DNA of 64,000 nucleotides from contig OZ020589.1 of the NCBI GenBank assembly GCA_963971535.1, positions 70,588,843-70,652,842 on the forward strand, read 5' to 3'. How positions within the stretch are numbered: the stretch's first letter is position 1; each line of letters begins with the position of its first letter. A program made the position numbers and the translations under genes. This document shows positions 57,280-64,000 of this stretch, in pieces. The stretch is from Notolepis coatsorum (taxonomy: Eukaryota; Chordata; Actinopteri; Aulopiformes; Paralepididae). The notes beneath the pieces were generated by a model. The model ran no database searches, was not told where the DNA came from, and was given only the letters and a program-made list of their open reading frames with translations.

Positions 57280-57440
57280 CGTCATTTAGCCGACGCTTTT
57301 ATCCAAAGCGACTTACAAGTTCTGTACGACAAGTCATCAGGAAGGGCACAACTCTTTCAGCTGAGTAACAATGTTCATCACAGTGTTGAGTGCTACAGTG
57401 TAGGTTAGTTTATTAGGACAAGTGCATGACAGTATGGTTA
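57280..57440 (-). mobile_element. LINE-B 3' tail, inverted
   Basis: TTTAGCCGACGCTTTTATCC to AGGACAAGTGCATGACAGTA is the reverse complement of the LINE-B 3' end, so it faces the copy ending at 57250. Confidence 0.82.
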
Positions 57441-57973
57441 GTTAGGGTTTCTTTTTTTTTAGATAATGGTTGAAGAGGTGTGTGAGCCTGTGAGGTGTGT
57501 GATGTCACTGTCCCCACCTCCCTGAGGTCCAGTTCAGTTGTCCAACGAAGAACCCTCCACTCACTAACCAAACTATACCATCTAATACGGAGAAGAATCC
57601 ATGTTAAATCAACTTCTACCTGTAATTAGGCTACTTTCATGAAGGTTTTCATGAAGTTCACAAAGTACAGTCAACTCCACACGTACTTCTTCCAGCATCA
57701 ACCCATCTGTCTTTAGACTAATGAACACGTTAAGAAAAGCCCTCATTTAATCTTCCACACTAATCAAGATTAATGATGTTTAACTAACACGGCTGAAGGA
57801 TCCCTGCATTCATTAATGAAAGCAGATCATTCGATTAATGAACTTTAAAATTAAAGACCGATCGTCTGACACCACTGACTATATTGGCTCGTATTAGTGT
57901 CATAATTCTGCATTCCTCACCCTATTAGGCAAAACAAGAGAGAGATGGACAGAGTGAGAAAGAGGGTGATAAA

Positions 57974-58046
<73 letters not shown>

Positions 58047-58408
58047 TGAGAGGAAGAATGACAGTAAGTGATAACGGCAGTGAGAGTTGGGGGGAGCAGT
58101 GAGAGATGGTAACATGACGTTTGGATTTCTAAGAATATCTTGGATATGTTCTGATGCCTTAGCAAACATCTGTGATTATGTTCATTGTTGCCATGCCACC
58201 CTCCACACACACACACACAGAGAGAAAGTTTGAAGTTGTGTCAAAACTGACAATTATGTTTGTCAGAGGAAAGCAACAGTATGAAAAGAGGGCGGGTCTG
58301 AGATATGTCAATTGATAACACATCAGGCTGTGGAACACAGTTTGATCATATTAAGTCAAAACACATTTAATTTCACTACAAAATTACTAATTATTATACA
58401 GCTCAGTC
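57441..58408. other. intronic sequence with (GA)n
   Basis: A (GA)n tract of about 30 units lies at 57979-58037, followed by poly-G. ATTAATGA motifs recur at 57760-57845. No gene was seen. Confidence 0.5.
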
Positions 58409-58640
58409 TTAACTCATTGAGCGCCAATAACGAGATATCTAGTTTTTCGTTCCTTTTTTTCCATTTTCTTATTCTTAACACTCGCGCTGGCCTTTGCGAG
58501 TGTGCCTGGGATCTGCAATGACTATTGAATCCCGACAGGTGGCAGTATCCCCTACCTTATGAACTGCATGGGCCAGTTTAGAGCGGTTTCCGCTCGGATC
58601 AGATGGCTGCTTGATCTTTTCGAGCTCCGCAACCACTTCA
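58409..58640 (+). mobile_element. TTAA piggyBac-like MITE, copy 10, left end only
   Basis: TTAACTCATTGAGCGCC is followed by AACGAGATATCTAGTT (58429-58444), one near-palindromic box. GGTGGCAGTATCCCCTACCT at 58538 matches 11371 of copy 3. The sequence then gives way to the L1-type element, so the right part was displaced or deleted. Confidence 0.65.
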
Positions 58641-58698
58641 CATTAATATTTATAACGACGTTAATTTCACGCCATACGCTCACAGTACACATCGTAGT

Positions 58699-59476
58699 GA
58701 TGACTAAACAAATACCGAACCAGACTGGAACATTAAATGAGGTGGACAGAGATTTTATTAGGACTCTATTCCGTGTAGAACTTGAAGCTAGCACGCTGAA
58801 GCTAACTAATAGATTGGACTCGCTCCAAGAAGAGCTAGCAAGCATGTCCACGGGGCTCTCGGGAGTGGAAGAAGAGATGACCACGGTTAAGGCTAACGTT
58901 GAGTCCAACTCCACGAGGTCTCGGCTATAGAAGACAAGATGCTTGTTTATGAACAAATGTGGCCGACCTGGAGGACCGGAATAGAAGGTGCAACATCAGA
59001 ATCTACGGCTTACCCGAAAACCCGAGGATGATGCGCCGATTCATTACCTAGAACGGATGCTTCCCCAGTGGTTTCCGTTCATCAACATTCCTGAGATTGA
59101 GCGGGCGCACAGAAGCTTCAGGAACGGTCCCCCGGAGAAGGGCGAACGTCCACGCGCCTTCATATTCTGCTGCCTGCGGTTCACTACACGTCAGGCTATT
59201 CTTCAAGAGGCCAGGAAACACCCTCCAACCGTGGGTTGCAGACGTCGCAGGGCCTTCTCTAAGGCTATGGGATACGCTCGTGAGAAGGGCATCAATGTTT
59301 TCCTACTCTACCCTGCAACTTTGAAAGTCAAGATGGGCCGCGGAGTTGTTTCCTGCAACCGCCTATTCACATCGCCGACCGAGGCGGAGAGCTTCCTTAG
59401 ATGCGGCATGACGTCCCCCTCGGCCGAGGGAGGCGAGCCGGCCTCGGCGAAGCAGGCTACGGGCATCGGGGTATAA
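58699..59476 (+). pseudogene. L1/Tx1-type ORF1 (nucleic-acid-binding coiled-coil protein), broken
   Basis: ORF1p binds element RNA as a trimer. The first part (58699-58930) from MTKQIPNQTGTLNEVD has heptads (LTNRLDSLQEELASM, LSGVEEEMTTVKANV), a coiled coil. After a stop and frame changes near 58930 and 58960-59020 come the RRM start NIRIYGLPENP and the C-terminal domain: YLERMLPQWFPF, IERAHRSFRNGPPE, FCCLRFTTRQAILQEAR, AMGYAREKGINVFLLYPATL, FTSPTEAESFL. The stop is at 59474. At least two frameshifts disable it. Domain order and spacing fit vertebrate L1/Tx1 ORF1. Confidence 0.87.
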
Positions 59477-59551
59477 CAGGCCCCGGAGCCTTGGTGTGCT
59501 AAGTACGAGGCGTGCTTATTTTCCGGCTCTCCAAGCGAACACTAACGTTAC

Positions 59552-61152
59552 TAGGGGTGCACAGATATATCGGTCGGGTATCGGTATCGGCCGATAAGTG
59601 CCTTGTTGACTGCTATCGGCCTATCGGCCGAGAAGCTCAAATGTGCCGATAGCAGTCGCCGATAAATACCCATCAATTTGTGTAGCGTCAAAAGGCAAAA
59701 AAAAAAGTTCACTCGCGCGATCTACCTGCACAACGCCCGCCGTCCCCCACACACACACACAATCTACTGCATCAAAGTAACTACTTATGATTAACAAGGC
59801 ATTCGTTTTGTGGCATTAGCGTTATATAGTTAGTGTTACACGGACAATAACATCAGCATATTATTATTACCCATAGCAGCAAGGCATTACTCCGAGTCCG
59901 TTCATTAGCTCGGTTCCATTCCGTTGCTCATTCCGTACCCAACTACATATTCTGCAATCTGTTAATAAAGTTTTCAACCAGACAAATGTATAGAAAGGCT
60001 TTGTTTTATTATAACATTTGTTGCAGTAAAATCATTATGTCTCATTTGGTCATGCGTGGAGCGCCGGTCGGCGGGGCGGGCAGCTAACGTAGCTACGTTA
60101 TTAGCTATTAGATGCAAGACTAACGTTACTGGTGAAAATGTGATTTGCGTTGGAATACTCCTTTGTCAACTTGCTGTACTTTGCTTGCAGGTCTGCAGTC
60201 ATTATTGCTGCATTATGAATAGCCGCAACTTTAGCCAAGGTAACGTTATGGCTAAACCTTTAACAATAGTTAACGCTAGCTTTCGGTTAGCTGTTCAATG
60301 CTATTAATAACACAACTCCCCGTCAACACCCTCTCTCGGGAAGATGGCATTTAAGAAAGTATCTGCTGTTAAAATGAAGTGTTACACGTTCAATAACAAG
60401 CATATTATTTACCCGAAGATAGCAGTAAACAAGGCATTACTCCGTTAGTACGTTCATAGCTCGGTTCCATTCCGTTGCTCATTCCGTACCCAACTACACA
60501 TTCTGCAATCTGTTAATAAAGTTTTCAACCAGACAAATGTATAGAAAGGCTTTGTTTTATTATAACATTTGTTGCAGTAAAATCATTATGTCTCATTTGG
60601 TCATGCGTGGAGCGCCGGTCATCAGTGTGTTCTGCTCTCGCAAACAGAATGCCCGGAAGTAGAAAAATGTATAAACGCTTGCCGATTGGTGGTAAGGACA
60701 GCAGGAGGTGGGTGCTAGCGGTCACCGGTGTGGCGTAATTGGCCGAATCGACTGTCAATCAAAATGGTTCCATTGCATTGGTTGAAAGCTCTGGTTGAGA
60801 GAATAGTATCCTGCTGCAGGCCGCAAGAATGGTTCCATTGCATTGGTTGAAAGCTCTGGTTGAGAAAATAGTATCCCTCTGCAGGCCGCAAGACGATACT
60901 GGGAGAGAGATAGTGATACCATAAACATATTTCTTGATGTTTCCTTTTTTTAAGTAAGTAAAGAGGCCTACAAATACAAACATACACATACAAATATACA
61001 GTAGTTTCATTAAAAAAAAAAAAAAATAAAAAATTACAAATACTTATATACAAATATACAAATATCGGTATCGGTATCGGTATCGGCCGATAGTGTTAGT
61101 TGAACAATCGGTATCGGTATCGGCGGCCAATTTTCATATCGGTGCATCCCTA
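59552..61152. mobile_element. hAT MITE (TAGGGGTGCACAGATATATC) inside the L1 inter-ORF spacer
   Basis: Ends TAGGGGTGCACAGATATATC and CATATCGGTGCATCCCTA, with the perfect 8-bp duplication AACGTTAC at 59544-59551 and 61153-61160. (CGGTAT)n motifs flank the ends. It contains a direct duplication of about 190 bp (59880-60072 and 60432-60622) and a 64-bp tandem pair (GGTTCCATTGCATTGGTTGA, 60764 and 60828). The core is shared with 28424..29454. Confidence 0.94.
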
Positions 61153-62058
61153 AACGTTACCACTCGCCTACCGCAGCTTTTCGGACCAACAAAACGGTAA
61201 CGCTCAAGGTTTATCTACGCTGTATTATCTCAGCAACGGGTATGCATGTTGACTATTTTCAAGTGTAATTCAGACAACCTGTGTTTTTAACGTATATGCT
61301 TTTTATCGTCTGCACATTGAACTCCGCATTGAACTTCGCATAGATTTTTTTTTAATGCATATTTGTCTTTTTTCAAGTTTCACTCGGACAAACTGTATTT
61401 TACAAGTTTCACTCAAATGAACTGTGTTTTAACGTATCTGCCGGCCGAGGGGGATGGTCCCTTCTCGGCAGAGCCGTCTACGTGAATCAGGGTATAACAG
61501 GCCCTGAGCCTGATTAAGCTAAGTTCAAGGCGTGCTGGTTATCCAACTCTCCTAGCTAACACTACCATTACCACACGCCTACCATAACTTTTTGTTCCAA
61601 CAAAACGGTAACGCTCAAGGTTAGTCTCCGCTGTATTATCTCAACGATGGGTATGCATATTGCCTTTTTTCAAGTTTAACTCAGACGAGCTGTGTTTTAA
61701 TGTATCTGCTTTTTATCGTCTACACATTGAACTTTGCATAGATTTCTTCTCCCCGTTGTGCGAATTGGTTCCTTTTTCTAAATTGTTACAATATACCCTA
61801 CAAGTTTTTGGTATGGTTAAGTTGTGGTTGCTATGCTCGGTCATAGTGGCCAACTGATGTTTGATCAATATCGGACAAGTATTCTGATGGGGGGGAGGGT
61901 GCGTTGCTTTTTGTTTCTTTTCATTCGACTCGCTCTATTGTATTTTTGTTTTCACGCTCATGCTCGGAACTCAATAGGACCTTAACAAGTGGATGTATCT
62001 GTTCTAATGCTTTACTCCAAACGAATTACATTCAATCATACTGCAGCCATGTTAGACT
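61153..62058 (+). other. L1-type inter-ORF spacer with tandem duplication
   Basis: GGGTATAACAGGCCC and AACAAAACGGTAACGCTCAAGG occur twice. One set flanks the hAT (59470; 61187), the other is at 61489 and 61600. With the hAT removed the period is about 416 bp. No long frame is present. Confidence 0.8.
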
Positions 62059-63208
62059 ATGGCTAATTTAAATATCTTGATCTGGAATACAGGGGGTCTT
62101 AATCTACCGCATAAACGCACAAGTGTACTAACGTGGCTAAAAAGGAAGGAAGTGGACCTTGCTTTACTGAGTGAAACGCACCTTTTATTAGCTGATAACG
62201 CAAGACTGGCAAATAGATTTTACCATAACATAAGTTCTTCTTCCTTTAGCACCAAGTCCCGAGGGGTAGCCATAATAGCGAAGCAAAATTTGAATATTAG
62301 ACTGTTAGATGTGTGGTCTGATGCAGATGGTCGAATTACTATTGCTAAAATGGAATACTCTAACCGGAAAATTGCTCTGATCTCTGCATACGCCCCTAAT
62401 TTGTATGACTAACTTTTATGCAGCTATGTTGAAACTACCTGATTACTCGTTTATAGTAGGAGCTGATTTTAATGCAGTATGGGATCCATTGATTGATAAA
62501 TCAAAACACCCTGAATCCTTTGATCAGAAACAAGCTACCACAGCCCTACAGGCCTGGTCCAAGGACACGGGGTAATTGATATGTGGCGCTCGCTCAACCC
62601 ATCCGCGAGAGATTACCCTTTTTTTCTCTTCGAGACATAAGAACTTTTCCAGAATTGATTATGTTTTTTCTTCCCCACGTCTCTTTGATAGCTTTGATGT
62701 TGACTTATTGCCCATTGCACGTTCAGACCACAAAGGTATCCTTCTCAAGGGTTCAGTAAAATAACATGGTGCTTCAACTCAACGCTTCTGAAAAATGGAG
62801 AGTTTAACTTGAAATTTAAAGAGAAGCTCACTGAATTCCTGCAGTTTAATGCTGGCTCGGTACAGGATCCCAGAATTCTATGGGATTCAGTTAAGGGTTT
62901 TATAAGAAGTAACACTACTCTCTTTGCATCTCCGCAAGGGACGTCTCTCCAAGCTGGTGGAATTGGAAAAGCTTCATGCCACGTTGATCTCTTCTTTGCA
63001 GCACAACTACTCTAGCCGACTGGAGCTTCAAATTAAAAGGAGTGAAAAAATAGATTAACTCCATTTTAAGACAACAATCTGAATTTCAAATGCACAGAAC
63101 AAGACAGCACTACTACTTTCACGGCTCCAAGCCTAGTCACCTACTAGCTATGAAGATACGTGCCAGTGAACAATTTGCGGATATACCTTCCATTAAGAAC
63201 CAACAGGG
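62059..63208 (+). pseudogene. L1/Tx1-type ORF2 N-terminus: APE-like endonuclease, broken
   Basis: The endonuclease nicks the target to prime reverse transcription. The frame starts MANLNILIWNTGGLN and keeps the APE motifs in order: WNTGGL, LLSETHL, SAYAPN (62385-62403). After a frameshift near 62405 come VGADFNAVWDP, another stop, then SRIDYVFSS and IARSDHKG. The linker region continues (EFLQFNAGSVQDPRILWDSV) with more shifts to IPSIKNQQG near 63205, where the RT should follow. Catalytic motifs are present but split over at least three frames. Confidence 0.88.
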
Positions 63209-64000
63209 GACCAAAGGAAGAGGGAGGGATGGCAGTACCCAGCCTACAAGATTATTATTATGCAGCGCAACTGAGAGCAGTGACGTGCTGGTGTAACGAC
63301 AAATATGAGGCAAGATGGAAAGACATTGAAAAAGAAGGGGAGGGATACAAGGTACAAGCTCTGGTGGGAGATAGGGAACTGTTCAAAGAAAAAGAGGGAC
63401 TGTTAGATCCTATCACCAAATGCACCCTGACCATATGGAACAGAGTAGTAAAAACACACAAATTAGAGAAGCAGTCAGGGGTTCTGAGATGGATAGCACA
63501 TGACAAGAGATTCAAACCAGGGAGGCTGGACCATGGATTCAGAAGGTGGGAGAGGGGGGGGGGCAACAGCGATATGCAAAATGATAGAGAAGGGGGAAAT
63601 GCAAACACTACAAAAATTAAAGGAGAAATTTGGACTAGAAAACAAGGACCACTTCAGATATCTACAGATTAGAGATTACTATAATAAAGAAATAAGAGGG
63701 GACAAGGAAGAAGAACAGAATGGAATTAGGATGATAATAAGGGCATACGAAGGAGGGAAAGGAAGGGTAATATCAGCACTGTACCGGGCTATAATGACCA
63801 GCAAGGGACACACGACAGATTATATAAGGGAGAAATGGGAGAGAGAACTAGAGATAGGAATAACAGGGAAGGAATGGGGGAACATATGCGAGGTGCAACA
63901 TTCAACAACAGGATCGAGGATATGGAAAGAGTTTGGATGGAAAAACATAATCAGATTCTTTATAACCCCAGAGCTGAAGGGAAAATATGCACCAACACAA
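63209..64000 (+). pseudogene. L1-type ORF2 C-terminal region joined directly after the linker; runs off the window
   Basis: From about 63205 the frame reads GPKEEGGMAVPSLQDYYYAA and then QLRAVTCWC, the conserved block downstream of the L1 RT domain, then VLRWIAHDKRFKPGRLDHGF. After a frameshift near 63570 it continues as KEKFGLENKDHFRYLQIRDY and later TGKEWGNIC to the window end. The whole RT domain (some 500 codons) is absent between the linker and this block. It may belong to a different L1 lineage than the 5' part. Confidence 0.82.

Noticed and set aside
44926-64000. First coding exon of lrba upstream of 16727
   Set aside because: I looked on the minus strand for the expected MKFAVL..GEVSNRDIVET-type block and did not see it, so it probably lies beyond the window.

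Overview
The window looks like teleost fish nuclear DNA. Only two short stretches can be supported as host coding sequence. Both are minus-strand exons of one BEACH-family gene, most like lrba (LPS-responsive beige-like anchor; nbea is the close alternative): 16496..16727 and 2815..2915. Their phases fit (232 nt ending in phase 1, then 101 nt completing the split Asp codon), both have GT/AG borders, and they join in the order expected for the N-terminal region of the protein. The window is therefore mostly two very large lrba introns: 13.6 kb between the exons and more than 47 kb upstream of the first.

Almost everything else is transposable elements, many nested two or three deep with target-site duplications (TSDs) readable in the sequence. 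Main classes: a 5'-truncated BEL/Pao LTR retrotransposon (3075..7425); at least twelve hAT-type elements with 8-bp TSDs, one carrying a broken ZBED-like transposase (20357..23095); a Penelope-like remnant with a GIY-YIG endonuclease inside a hAT (25596..26967); two families of 5'-truncated non-LTR retroelements; an L1/Tx1-type element with broken ORF1 and an ORF2 lacking its reverse transcriptase (58.7 kb to the window end); a HARBI1-like transposase remnant (53.5-54.1 kb) and a TIR element with 3-bp TSD (42999..43888); three or four tRNA-derived SINEs; and many micro- and minisatellites, including (CA)138.

The most interesting signal is a family of TTAA-flanked, piggyBac-like non-autonomous elements (812, 7749, 11201, 29714, 31797, 33309, 37572, 38511, 46193, 58409). 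Most intact copies carry at one end two palindromic or near-palindromic boxes 42-44 bp apart. The two boxes in a copy resemble each other, but the box sequence differs strongly between copies. At 405-450 bp from that end, eight copies have a GTAAG splice-donor-like site, in several preceded by a short related reading frame. Polarity is the same in all copies. Two copies (7749 and 46193) point the same way as lrba and could act as alternative first exons.

Layout: 0-2.8 kb repeats and one TTAA element; 2.8 kb lrba exon; 3-7.4 kb BEL/Pao; 7.7-9.6 kb TTAA element with nested hAT; 9.8-10.6 kb minisatellite and purine tract; 11.2-12.6 kb TTAA element and SINE; 13.5-14.6 kb hAT with a 191-bp inverted repeat; 14.8-16.3 kb nested hATs and SINE; 16.5 kb lrba exon; 17-23 kb hATs and satellites; 25-35 kb hATs, Penelope remnant and TTAA elements; 37.6-39.5 kb two adjacent TTAA elements; 41.2-44.9 kb tandem duplication split by a hAT holding a LINE holding a MITE; 45.5-50.3 kb TTAA element split by a hAT; 51.9-57.4 kb further TEs; 58.4-64 kb L1-type element split by a hAT. 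The very high microsatellite load suggests a repeat-rich teleost such as a gadiform, but that is a guess.
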